NCBI RefSeq assembly: GCF_013283195.1
Contig: NZ_JABEKT010000002.1
Location: 186,001-250,000 of the forward strand
Length of the DNA stretch: 64,000 nt
Source of the DNA: Ensifer adhaerens
GTDB taxonomy: Bacteria > Pseudomonadota > Alphaproteobacteria > Rhizobiales > Rhizobiaceae
Direction of reading: 5' to 3'
Below are positions 35,403-43,559 of this stretch, one piece after another. The translations under genes and the position numbers were made by a program. Each line of letters opens with the position of its first letter. The first letter of the stretch is position 1. The notes under the pieces were generated by a model. It ran no database searches. It was not told the origin of the DNA and was given only the letters and a program-made list of their open reading frames with translations.

Positions 35403-36227
35403 ATGGCGCGCAAGGCGAACAAGGCTGCGACGGACGAAAACGAAACGCCGGGGGAAGACCGCGATCCCTTGCTGGTTCAGTCGGTCGAGAAGGCCTTCAG
35501 GGTCTTAAGAGCCTTTGATGGTCGCCGCCCGAACCTCAGCCTGTCGCAGATCGCCGAGGAAACCGGGCTCGACATGAGCGCTGCCCAACGCTTCACCCAC
35601 ACGCTCGCAAAGCTCGGCTATCTCGGCAAGAACCCGGATACCAAGCGCTTTGAGCTGACGGTGAAGGCGCTTGATTTCGGCTACCACTACACCCGCGCCA
35701 GCGGCTTCGTCGAACGGGGCATGCCCTATCTTCTGCACCTGAGCAAAGCGACAGAAGAAACTGTCAACCTCACCGTGCTTGACGATACCGACATCGTCTT
35801 CGTGTCGCGCTTCATGAGCCGACACGTGCTCAACAACGACGTCATCACAGGCACGCGGCTGCCGGCCTATTGCACGGCGCCGGGCATCGCCATCCTGTCG
35901 GGCCTGCCAGAAGCCGCAGCCTATGCAATTCTCGAAAAATCGGACCTCTACCCGTTCACGCCGCACACGACCTGGGACCTCGACGCGCTGAAGGCAAAGC
36001 TGAAACAATCGGCAACCCAGGGCTACGCCACGGCCTTCGAGGAATACTTTCACGGCGACCTGTCGATCGCCGCCCCGGTGCTGGATGCCAACGGCACGCC
36101 CTACGGCGCGATCAACATCGCGGTATCACGCAGCCGCTACACGCCGGAAGAAACCGAAGAACGCTTCGCCCCGCTGGTGACGGCCGCCGCGCGTTCGATA
36201 TCACTTGTCGGCGGCGCCCGCAGATAG
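35403..36227 (+). CDS. IclR-family transcriptional regulator
   Basis: A 274-residue regulator: N-terminal winged helix (VQSVEKAFRVLRAFDG, LSLSQIAEETGLDMSAAQRFTHTLAKLGYL, about residues 20-85 when split) and a C-terminal GAF-like IclR effector domain (about 95-270), ending in YGAINIAVSRSRYTPEE. The ATG at 35403 follows GGGGGA; an earlier in-frame ATG at 35373 is less well supported. Divergent orientation from the enoyl-CoA hydratase/ABC/acyl-CoA ligase cluster makes it the probable local controller. The ligand is unknown, but IclR proteins often sense aromatic or short organic acids. Confidence 0.92.
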   Translation: MARKANKAATDENETPGEDRDPLLVQSVEKAFRVLRAFDGRRPNLSLSQIAEETGLDMSAAQRFTHTLAKLGYLGKNPDTKRFELTVKALDFGYHYTRASGFVERGMPYLLHLSKATEETVNLTVLDDTDIVFVSRFMSRHVLNNDVITGTRLPAYCTAPGIAILSGLPEAAAYAILEKSDLYPFTPHTTWDLDALKAKLKQSATQGYATAFEEYFHGDLSIAAPVLDANGTPYGAINIAVSRSRYTPEETEERFAPLVTAAARSISLVGGARR

Positions 36228-36250
36228 GTGCTCAGCCTCGCGCCAACGGC

Positions 36251-36580
36251 TTAAGCGATGCTCGGCGCCTCGCGCCGGATGATCTCTCCCAACCGGCGGA
36301 CGCCCGGACCGGCACCATCAGGATCGGGATAGACGAGATACATCGCCCCCAACGCTCCGCTCCCTCCTTTAGCGGCAAGGGGTTGATCTGACCTGTGGCC
36401 AGTTCCTCGCGGATCCAGTCCCCGGGATACCAGGCAAAGCGCATGCAGGCCGCCCGGATGGAGGTCGATTTGTGGCTGCCCCGACAACCGCTGCTCGGTC
36501 GCGATCCAGACGCTATGGCGCACCCGCTGCGGCCCGCGGTCGCGAATGACGAGATGGCGGTATCCCTTCGACGACGTCGT
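36251..36580 (-). pseudogene. LysR-family regulator remnant (C-terminal part, frameshifted)
   Basis: On the minus strand three LysR C-terminal segments follow one another in the right order but in shifting frames. These are YRHLVIRDRGPQRVRHSVWI..ATEQRLS, then TSIRAACMRFAWYPGDWI..REELATGQINPLPLKEGAERWG, then AMYLVYPDPDGAGPGVRRLG. A frame change lies near 36475 and another in the GGGGG run near 36349, with a small deletion at MRFAW. There is no helix-turn-helix region upstream and a stop lies near 36600, so the gene is dead. It sits divergent from the M20 amidohydrolase, its likely former target. Confidence 0.78.
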
Positions 36581-36752
36581 CGACGCACCCTTCCTTCAAT
36601 CTCACCTTCATGGCTGGAGCGTCCTATCCCCCTTTCGTGATTCCACCTGAAGAACGGGATGCTCTGGACAGAGCCGAAACGCCACTTCACATTCGCTGCC
36701 GGGATCGAGGCTCGCTCGTCGGCGCGCCACGGGGTCGATTTTCTAGTTTGGG

Positions 36753-37916
36753 ATGTTGGGCATGTTTTTGAATGGTGGCGAACTGGACGAGATCACCGCG
36801 TTTCGGCGCGAACTTCACCGCAGGCCGGAGCTATCCGGCCACGAGGCCGAGACAGCCAGGACGGTGACCCAAGCGCTACGGTCAAGCGAACCGGACGCGA
36901 TCGTCACCGGCCTCGGCGGACACGGGATAGCGGCCGTCTATCAAGGAGCGGCCGACGGTCCGACCGTCATGATCCGCGCCGAACTCGATGCTCTGCCGAT
37001 CGAAGAACTTTCATCCCTGCCACACCGATCCGAAATCGCCGGCAAGGGACACCTCTGCGGACATGACGGCCACACGGCTATCCTGATCGCACTTGCCAAA
37101 GGTCTCTCTCACAGGAGACCGGCACGCGGACGGGCCATCCTGCTTTTCCAACCGGCCGAAGAGAATGGAGCTGGGGCTGCCGCCGTGTTGGCCGACCCGA
37201 AATTCGAAGCGCTGAAACCGGACTTCGTGTTTTCGCTGCATAACTTTCCCGGCCTGCCGCTGGGGCACGTCGCCCTGGCGGAAGGTCCGGTCAATTGTGC
37301 CTCGCGCGGCATGAAGATCGTGCTTTCCGGCAAGACGTCGCATGCCTCCTGCCCGGAGGATGGCATCGCCCCGACGTTCGCCATGGCCAGGCTTTTGGAG
37401 GAGTTGACCGGCCTGGGCGCCGGCGGCCGCCTCGATGCCGACTTCACGCTGGTAACCGTGACCCATGCGCGCCTTGGCGAACCCGCCTTCGGCATCAGCC
37501 CGGGTCGCGCCGAGATCTGGGCGACCTTGCGCACGCTGACGGACGTGCGGATGACCGGCCTGGTAGAGAGCGCTGAAACGCTTGTCCGTAGCCATGCGGA
37601 GGCCGCAGGACTGGTATCGTCGATCAGCTACGAGGACATCTTCCATCAATGCAGCAATGCGCCGGCGGCCGTCGACGAACTGCGTCGCGCGCTTGTCGAC
37701 GAAGAGATCAGCCATGACAGAGGCGCTACGGCGCTGCCGATGAAGGGATCGGAGGACTTCGGCCTGTTCGGCCGCGTTGCCCCCTCGGCCATGTTCTTCC
37801 TGGGGGCGGGAGAGGACCACCCTCGCCTGCACAATCCCGACTACGACTTTCCCGACGCCCTGATCGCGGTGGGTGCCCGTGCCTTTATGCGCACGATCCG
37901 CAATCTGCTCGGTTAG
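36753..37916 (+). CDS. M20-family amidohydrolase (hippurate/N-acyl amino acid type)
   Basis: A 387-residue metal-dependent amidohydrolase. The order is FRRELHRRPELSGHEAET (20-37), IRAELDALPIEE, the metal-site GKGHLCGHDGHTAILIALA (about 96-114), FQPAEENGAGA (bridging Glu pair), FSLHNFPGLPLG, and the late MKGSEDFGLF and FLGAGEDHP. It would cut an N-acyl or N-aroyl amino acid conjugate in the cytoplasm. The start is ATG 36753 or 36762. Its divergent LysR partner has decayed, so expression may be constitutive or under other control. Confidence 0.92.
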   Translation: MLGMFLNGGELDEITAFRRELHRRPELSGHEAETARTVTQALRSSEPDAIVTGLGGHGIAAVYQGAADGPTVMIRAELDALPIEELSSLPHRSEIAGKGHLCGHDGHTAILIALAKGLSHRRPARGRAILLFQPAEENGAGAAAVLADPKFEALKPDFVFSLHNFPGLPLGHVALAEGPVNCASRGMKIVLSGKTSHASCPEDGIAPTFAMARLLEELTGLGAGGRLDADFTLVTVTHARLGEPAFGISPGRAEIWATLRTLTDVRMTGLVESAETLVRSHAEAAGLVSSISYEDIFHQCSNAPAAVDELRRALVDEEISHDRGATALPMKGSEDFGLFGRVAPSAMFFLGAGEDHPRLHNPDYDFPDALIAVGARAFMRTIRNLLG

Positions 37917-38165
37917 TCGCCGGGTAGCCGGAGGCCGAACTCGATCATTGCGGCCAAGCGGGTCGAAACCGGTCGCCAGATCGTGCCGGCGCAACAGTTG
38001 CCGATCCGGACCGGCGGCAGCGTCGGTGATCCGGGCCCGCCTCCTTGCCGTCGTCGATTGTGGTTTACATCTGAAACGCCGTCGTAGCGGGCGAGACCCT
38101 GCCGCCTGCAAAATTTGGCGAGACCCAATATCATCATCGGCAATGGTTGCCGACGCTGCGGTCGG

Positions 38166-39320
38166 CTACAGTATGCCCCAACCGCGGTACCGCCCCCTGC
38201 CCGTCATCTCCTTGGCGCCGAGTTCGCGAACCAGGTTCAGCGCTCCCCTTTGGGTGACGCCGACATGCCGCGCGACAAGCCCGGCGGATACGATCGGCCG
38301 GGACAGCAGAAGCTCAATCAGGCTCGGCAGGCTGCTGTTTGATCGGCGGTGACGCACGCGCATTTCCATCTGGGTCTTGGCAAGGAACAGCCGGTCCAGT
38401 TCCTTGAGACCAAGGTCTCCCGTGAGAACCAGAGCTTCGAGAAAAGCCCTCAGCCGAGCCTCTTGCTCTTTCGACCGGCGTCGCTCGTGGCGGATTGTCT
38501 TCAGGCCGGTGTTGAAGCAGAGCAAATGCGACGTCACCTTGCCGCGGGCGCGCAGGTAAGCACCGACGAGCAACCCTCCGAGCCAATGCTGCCTGCGAAG
38601 CGGCTCGATCTGTTCCCACGCATCGAAAAGCATCGCGGCACCAAGGCAGGCCGGCAACCGATCCGCCGCCGGGATCAGCGACCGCCATGCCTCGAGCCGT
38701 GCGCCCTCATCCCACTCGTCATCGAAAAGCAATCCCAGCTGCCCCTTGGGCTCCGGCGCGGACGGGCGTTCCGTTCCGCCAAATCCGCCTTCGCCGGGTT
38801 CACCCGCCTGTTCGTCAAGCAGGCGTTGCGACCGTTCGATCGCCGCGTCGATCTCGGCGAATTCGAGGGATAGCGGGTTGTCGCCCGCATCGTCGTCAAT
38901 GGCGGCGTCCTCTTCCTCCTCCGCCTCAGTCGAATGCCCCCGGTCCGCATCGAGCAACGCAGTCCCGGCACCAACCTGCTCGCCCCGAAGCACCCCGAGA
39001 CCGACGTTCGACAGTGCCCAATCCGGATCAGACAGCCAGATCCTTCGGCGCGTCCGCAGGATCGCGTGGGCAATCGTCAACTCGTGCGTCGGTGCGCGGG
39101 CATCCATATGCGCATCATGCAGCACGAGGTCCTCGACGTGGACGAGTTCGCCCGCAACCCAGAGCGCACTGGCGGCATCGAAGAACTGACCGCGCTCGCG
39201 GAAACCTTCGGCGACCGGGTGGCGGCCGGCACGCTCATCCAGCCGCGCGAGGCGGTCTTCCGCATCGATGGATGCAGAACAGAGCGTCTGCAGGAGTGAA
39301 TTCTGGATATCGTATCGCAT
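38166..39320 (-). CDS. DUF1612 / helix-turn-helix protein (RHE_PE00001 family)
   Basis: A 384-residue protein of the family repeatedly found beside repABC on rhizobial plasmids. The N-terminal part carries DUF1612-like helices, the centre an acidic, low-complexity linker (TEAEEEEDAAIDDDAGDN), and the C-terminus a winged helix (VSAGLVARHVGVTQRGALNLVREL) ending in GRGRYRGWGIL. The ATG at 39320 is preferred over GTG 39329. The function is not established: plasmid-borne DNA-binding or a Fic-like toxin/regulator context has been suggested for relatives, but I cannot confirm it. A perfect 9-bp hairpin lies just upstream. Confidence 0.85.
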   Translation of the reverse strand: MRYDIQNSLLQTLCSASIDAEDRLARLDERAGRHPVAEGFRERGQFFDAASALWVAGELVHVEDLVLHDAHMDARAPTHELTIAHAILRTRRRIWLSDPDWALSNVGLGVLRGEQVGAGTALLDADRGHSTEAEEEEDAAIDDDAGDNPLSLEFAEIDAAIERSQRLLDEQAGEPGEGGFGGTERPSAPEPKGQLGLLFDDEWDEGARLEAWRSLIPAADRLPACLGAAMLFDAWEQIEPLRRQHWLGGLLVGAYLRARGKVTSHLLCFNTGLKTIRHERRRSKEQEARLRAFLEALVLTGDLGLKELDRLFLAKTQMEMRVRHRRSNSSLPSLIELLLSRPIVSAGLVARHVGVTQRGALNLVRELGAKEMTGRGRYRGWGIL

Positions 39321-39346
39321 TACAATCACACGCTATTTTCGGCAAA

Positions 39347-39373
39347 CGGAAGAAATCCGGTCGTTTTCTTCCG
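39347..39373. promoter_or_regulatory. Perfect 9-bp inverted repeat upstream of DUF1612 gene
   Basis: CGGAAGAAA (39347-39355) and TTTCTTCCG (39365-39373) flank a nine-base loop, 27-53 bases upstream of the ATG at 39320. It could be an operator for autoregulation by the C-terminal HTH, or an RNA hairpin in the leader. I see no T-run that would make it a terminator. Confidence 0.4.
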
Positions 39374-39739
39374 ACACACAAGATGCGTCTTTTTACCGAA
39401 AAGTGCAGTGATTGTCGTCGGGTTTTTGCGTCGATCAAGCCGGAGAGCCAGATTGGCCACGCAACGTTACTATTGAGCGCAAATCAGGCTCGAATCGAAC
39501 GATTTGACCGTGTCATTGTACGCTCTTACGGGGCATTCGCAACGCAAGACGGCCGACATCACCAGGATAACACTGCATCCTTTCTATTCCGATAACAGCT
39601 CTGAAAGTGGCAGGAAGGGTATTGGGCAGCGATGGGCTGACGCTCCGCACAAAGCGGACGGGAGTGGCAGCAGACAACAATCGGAGTGACAGATCTATCT
39701 CGCCTGCCGGTAAGGGCAACGGGTGCGTCAGGGCTTCGT

Positions 39740-39755
39740 GTTGACAGCTGTCAAC
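39740..39755. other. parS centromere site 1 (perfect palindrome)
   Basis: GTTGACAGCTGTCAAC, a perfect 16-bp palindrome matching the repABC parS pattern GTTNNCNGCNGNNAAC, bound by the ParB-type RepB. It is identical to four other copies in the window, two of them close by. Confidence 0.88.
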
Positions 39756-40070
39756 TGATGGCGGCGAGACCGGAGTTGTGCGATCACACCACTTCAGATG
39801 CACTCCAACCATCCGCAGAATAACCCGAGATCAGAGCCCCTTGACAACCACGTTACCAAGCGTTGCGCAACTCCACTCAGCCAAAGCCACAGGCACTGCC
39901 GACGCCTTCGACCGCTGACATCAGTCCAAAAGGTTGCTGCTATGCAGACCAACAAAAGCGCCTTAGCCATTGCCAGGTGGTGGGGCGGCCACTACCGGCG
40001 GCCAGGTCGTCGCATCTACATCGTGCCGAACAGCATCGTTTCGCAGACACGCCTTGCTATTCCGCAACGA

Positions 40071-40086
40071 GTTGACAGCTGTCAAC
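40071..40086. other. parS centromere site 2
   Basis: The same perfect 16-bp palindrome (GTTGACAGCTGTCAAC), 331 bases from site 1. The flanking DNA differs, so the copies are conserved sites and not a duplicated block. Confidence 0.88.
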
Positions 40087-40591
40087 GGCATCCATTGCCG
40101 CCCGAAGAATCTCGAATGCGGCGCGCCTCCTCCGCCGCTGAGATCACAGAATAGCGCACTCCTGCCCACCCACCCGCTTCAGGAAATCTTAGCGACGAAG
40201 GAACCCGATGCATGCCGATGGTTGGAGATACCAATGACCTTGACTGAAACCCTCGTACGGGGACAGCGGCGCGAACACCCGTCAGTCCGGACAGACTGTC
40301 CTGCCCCACAGAAGCAACCGAAGAGACAGCTCACATTCTGTGTGATGTCACCGTCGCCATGGTGTTCTTGCCCGCGTTTCATTCTCCAAAATCGAACAAT
40401 GAACCCTTGCTTGTGCGCTGCCCCAGAGCGCCGTCACCCTGACTTGACCGCCAGCCGCGCTAATCCGATGGCGCATGTGGGGCCATTATCGCAGCCAAAC
40501 CGAACGCTGCTGATTCGACAAACCGGGTCATTCACGGGAAAACCAAGCCTTGTTCCACTGGGTCGAAATCCAGATGGATGCGGCCGGCAGA

Positions 40592-40607
40592 GTTGACAGC
40601 TGTCAAC
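40592..40607. other. parS centromere site 3
   Basis: The same perfect 16-bp palindrome, 521 bases from site 2 and 1472 bases from site 4. It lies downstream of repC with respect to operon direction. Confidence 0.88.
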
Positions 40608-41298
40608 ACGCTGAATGACTGCGGCAAACACAGCCCAACTGTCTACCCCCGTGGAGATCCGCAGTATCGTTTCGCCCTCTCGTATCTCGGAGGATAGCAT
40701 AGCGCTTTTGACCGCACGCAGATCTCCCGGGCTCACACCGCACGTAGACGGTACGGCAGGTCTTGTGGCGCAAAAGAACATCCAGCCTCAATCGACTGAT
40801 ATGCAGCTCACCTCGTACAAAAGTCCAATTGTCTTGCGTCGATCGACATAGGCAGACCAGGGCTTCGGGTGAGGGAAGTTATCGCTGATTTAACTTCCTT
40901 TCGAGCGCCGTCCCGCTTGCCGGACAAGGCCTTATCCGATCCATCCACCAGAGCCGCATTGCGTTGTTTAACGGCTGCAACCGCGGTGGAATAGCGAAAA
41001 GTCTGCCATCCAACTTGCCACAGTTCTCGCTGCAGACAACCGGCGCGCAACGCTCTCTCTGTGCGCACATCCCTTCGGTCCTGCTTTTGAGAACTTCCCA
41101 TAGGTTCGCCAACATCAGCCGGGCTATACACTGAAGTACCGGATGCAGAAATTTGCCCCTAGGGTCAGCGAGGGCTGGGATTATTGATACGCCCACCAAC
41201 TACTCGCCGAGGCCGGATGGTGGCCGTGACGTCAAATGGCCATGCCTCCGGATCGATCCTCATGGGGCACACTCACCCACGGACATTGTAAAGCCCGT

Positions 41299-41640
41299 CT
41301 ATCTCCGGCGATCGATACGCCGCATGTCGACAATCCTGCCGTCAAATTGACGAACTCCGATTTCGAAGCGGGTATTGCCGCGCCATGCGCGATAGACAAA
41401 AAATCGGCCACGGCAGTCGACCCGACGAATATCGCGGAAGCCGCGGTTACGGAGCAACCGTTCTCCCTGACTGCACGTTATGCCACGACCGCTGTTGAGG
41501 CTGGTGCCAACCCCGATGTTGATGTTGATGTTGGTTTGAGCGCTTGCTTTACCGGGAACCGCCACCGGTGAGGCGACGACCGCCAGAGAAATCATCAGCG
41601 AGACGAACGAAGATCTAAATGTCATCCTGTTGAAATACAT
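41299..41640 (-). CDS. Small secreted cationic protein
   Basis: A 113-residue protein with a clear signal peptide: positively charged start, hydrophobic SLMISLAVVASPVAV and a likely cut after KASA (about 34). The mature part is NININIGVGTSLNSGRG, then two cysteines (ITCSQGERL, VDCRGRFF) and a basic C-terminus ending VDMRRIDRRR. Similar small periplasmic proteins are common in Rhizobiales, but I know no function. The ATG at 41640 follows GGGGA. It stands alone in the partition region, between parS sites 3 and 4. Confidence 0.8.
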   Translation of the reverse strand: MYFNRMTFRSSFVSLMISLAVVASPVAVPGKASAQTNININIGVGTSLNSGRGITCSQGERLLRNRGFRDIRRVDCRGRFFVYRAWRGNTRFEIGVRQFDGRIVDMRRIDRRR

Positions 41641-42108
41641 AATCGTCCCCGAGGTTGACGCATGTCGGCGCTAATACCGCGCGCAGAGAGAAGTTACGCG
41701 CGGCCTTCGTCGAAACGCAAGGCAATTTGATGCGCCTCACAACCGCTCTCTGGGCTCGTTGACAATTTCAGCGGATCGACGCTCGTCGTTGCTCTCGAAT
41801 TGCCAGCTGTGAGATCCCGAGCTTGAGACGAGTCAACTCGCTTCTTCCAACGATCAAGCAACGTTATGATGTGTCACAGGGCGCAGATTCCCTATCGCAT
41901 CGCTCAACATATCCCGTCGATACGTGGGCCACACTTCTCCCGTCAAACCGGCGAGAACCTTATCGCGCAATCTGAACGATTGACGTCTGATGGTCAGGTA
42001 TGGCGGCGCCGGGACAGATACAATGCGCTCGGCATGTTAAACTCCGGGCGCGGGTAAACATCGGTTGACAGCTGTCAACCTGCTCCAAAACCGAACGATG
42101 CTTCGACG
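41641..42108. other. Intergenic region between repC and the secreted-protein gene
   Basis: A 468-base stretch with no supported gene. Its only clear element is parS site 4 at 42064-42079, about 30 bases downstream of the repC stop. I see no strong rho-independent terminator for the repABC transcript here. Confidence 0.6.
42064..42079. other. parS centromere site 4, just after repC
   Basis: A perfect GTTGACAGCTGTCAAC palindrome 30 bases past the repC stop codon, the classic position for the centromere of one repABC subgroup. RepB should bind here and spread. Confidence 0.9.
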
Positions 42109-43404
42109 TTAGCTTGCTAGCGAGACGTTGCCAGGATGAGATCGCAGCAACGCCATGATCATGGGACCGATGGCAAACTCCTTCCGGAGTGAGCGGCGGG
42201 TCAGATCGCGCAGATAACCGCCAGCCGACGTGATGTGCGCCGAGCGCTGCAGAATACATGCAAGCACCGCCGCCGCCGTTTCCGGGCCGAGCACGCGGCA
42301 AGCTTCGTCATGGGCGCCTTGGCTGACATTCAGCATGGAGCGGACAACCACGGCTGCCGTCATCAGGTCGCGCCAGGAGCGGATTTCGCCACCAGGACCA
42401 TAATCGACGATGTCAGGGCACGCCTTCAGCACCGTCGATAGCGGGAAAGCCTGTGTGGATTGACCCGGTTCAGTCGCCATCTGGCGGGGGCTGACGCGAA
42501 GGTCGGTCGCCAGGGTGTCGTTGATCAGCGGTTCCTCGATGAGAACGCTGTTTCCGCTGTTCGATCTCAAACCTGCCTGCGTTTCATGTCCCAAGCCCCG
42601 TACAGATTCAGTAGAAGAGTCTGGATGTGAACTCTGTATGTGGCAGCCATTTTGGCTATCATTGGTGGCCAGTTTTTGTAAATTTATCAGTTTTTCCAAT
42701 TGGTTGAGTACGTCTGCGCGCAATAGGTCGAGTTGGCTGAGCACGTGTTCGATTTCAGCAAGCGTTGGTTTCCTTGGTAGGTGCTCGACTGCGAGCAGGT
42801 AACGCTGTTGCAGGCTGTCGCAATCGGACGCAGGATCGGTTTCGCGCAGGACTTCGATGAGCTTGAAGAGGTCGCGACGGCAAAGGCTGAGACGCTCACG
42901 GGCGAGCTGTGTCTCCTGGCGGGCAAGCGCGACGTCAGCTGCTGCTGTTTGCAGTTCGCGGGCGCGTGCGAGCAGCGGAGAGAGATCGAATCCGAAGGCG
43001 TCGCCGATCGACCCCTTTGTGTCTCGACGGGCGTAGCGTTTGCCATTGGGACTGTCTTTGCGGAGGATAAGGCCTGCTTCCACCAAGGCTGCCAAATGAC
43101 GGCGCAAGGTCGTACCGGCCATGCCGTGCGTGCGCAACGCCAGTTGGTTGTTTGACGGGAAAACCACCAGGCCTTTGCCGCAGGTCAGCTCGAGCTTCGG
43201 ATAGAAGCTTAGCAATGCATTCAGCACGGCCAAGGCACGGTCGGATACGCCGACGATTGCCTTTGCTTCGCAGACGGTCCGAAACAGTTTCCATTTATCG
43301 ATCGACTGATGCGAATCGATTTCGCTCGCGACGACTTGGCTTGCGAACATGCCAAGCGTCATCGCGCGCCGCCCAAAGGGCGTCGTCACATTTCCACGCT
43401 CCAT
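42109..43404 (-). CDS. repC: RepC plasmid replication initiator
   Basis: A 431-residue initiator that is needed and rate-limiting for repABC plasmid replication. The N-terminal FGRRAMTLGMFASQ, KWKLFRTVCEAKAIVGVSDRALAVLNALL and FPSNNQLALRTHGMAGTTLRRHLAALVEAGLI (DNA-binding winged-helix-like) are diagnostic, the centre is variable, and the C-terminal RSWRDLMTAAVVVRSMLNVS..GAYLRDLTRR-like domain is present. The ATG at 43404 follows AGGTGAAG. The gap to repB (154 bases) carries the antisense ctRNA gene that limits RepC synthesis. The A/T-rich middle of the gene is the expected origin. Confidence 0.96.
   Translation of the reverse strand: MERGNVTTPFGRRAMTLGMFASQVVASEIDSHQSIDKWKLFRTVCEAKAIVGVSDRALAVLNALLSFYPKLELTCGKGLVVFPSNNQLALRTHGMAGTTLRRHLAALVEAGLILRKDSPNGKRYARRDTKGSIGDAFGFDLSPLLARARELQTAAADVALARQETQLARERLSLCRRDLFKLIEVLRETDPASDCDSLQQRYLLAVEHLPRKPTLAEIEHVLSQLDLLRADVLNQLEKLINLQKLATNDSQNGCHIQSSHPDSSTESVRGLGHETQAGLRSNSGNSVLIEEPLINDTLATDLRVSPRQMATEPGQSTQAFPLSTVLKACPDIVDYGPGGEIRSWRDLMTAAVVVRSMLNVSQGAHDEACRVLGPETAAAVLACILQRSAHITSAGGYLRDLTRRSLRKEFAIGPMIMALLRSHPGNVSLAS
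42610..42720. other. Probable origin of replication (A/T-rich centre of repC)
   Basis: The region of repC coding DNA around 42636-42715 is much richer in A/T than its surroundings (for example AGTTTTTGTAAATTTATCAG). In studied repABC plasmids the origin maps inside repC at such an A/T-rich patch. Placement here is by analogy, and exact limits are not fixed. Confidence 0.55.
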
Positions 43405-43463
43405 CTTTCTTCACCTTTTCAAAGGCAAAAGAAGTTCGTTCGCCGAAACGACGTTAAAAACGC

Positions 43464-43492
43464 TTGACAGTGATTCGCGGAAATGGGATTCT
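43464..43492 (+). promoter_or_regulatory. ctRNA promoter
   Basis: TTGACA at 43464-43469 (preceded by C, giving the rhizobial CTTGAC form), a 17-base spacer and GATTCT at 43487-43492. It is oriented opposite to repABC and would start a short RNA near 43498. Confidence 0.65.
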
Positions 43493-43496
43493 CTAG

Positions 43497-43553
43497 TTGC
43501 TACACGAGAGAAGGGTTTCCGCTGCGCTAGTCGTTCGGAAGCCTTTTTCTTTT
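43497..43553 (+). ncRNA. Counter-transcribed antisense RNA (incompatibility determinant) between repB and repC
   Basis: A short RNA of about 55 bases antisense to the repC leader. The 3' half is an 11-bp stem with two G-U pairs (AAGGGTTTCCG at 43511-43521; CGGAAGCCTTT at 43536-43546) with a 14-base loop, then TTCTTTT, a standard intrinsic terminator. A TTGACA-type promoter lies upstream. Location, orientation and size match the ctRNA that represses RepC translation/transcription in repABC plasmids and sets copy number and incompatibility. The exact 5' end is estimated. Confidence 0.8.
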
Positions 43554-43559
43554 GCTCTG

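Larger units (their letters stand above)
39321..41298. other. Gene-poor region with three parS palindromes
   Basis: No convincing coding gene is seen in this 2-kb stretch; open frames lack ribosome sites, family motifs or the codon pattern of neighbours. It contains three identical 16-bp parS palindromes (39740, 40071, 40592), a 9-bp stem at 39347-39373 near the DUF1612 gene, and an 8-bp stem (GGAAGTTA/TAACTTCC) at 40874-40898. Base composition is lower in G+C than the catabolic genes. It looks like part of the replicon's partition region with eroded DNA. Confidence 0.6.

Noticed and set aside
37011-38111. 366-codon minus-strand frame over the M20 gene and the following gap
   Set aside because: Antisense to a gene with full catalytic motifs; composition typical of a shadow.
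40808-41131. Possible 107-residue gene in the partition region
   Set aside because: No ribosome site, no recognised family, amino-acid pattern unlike real neighbours.
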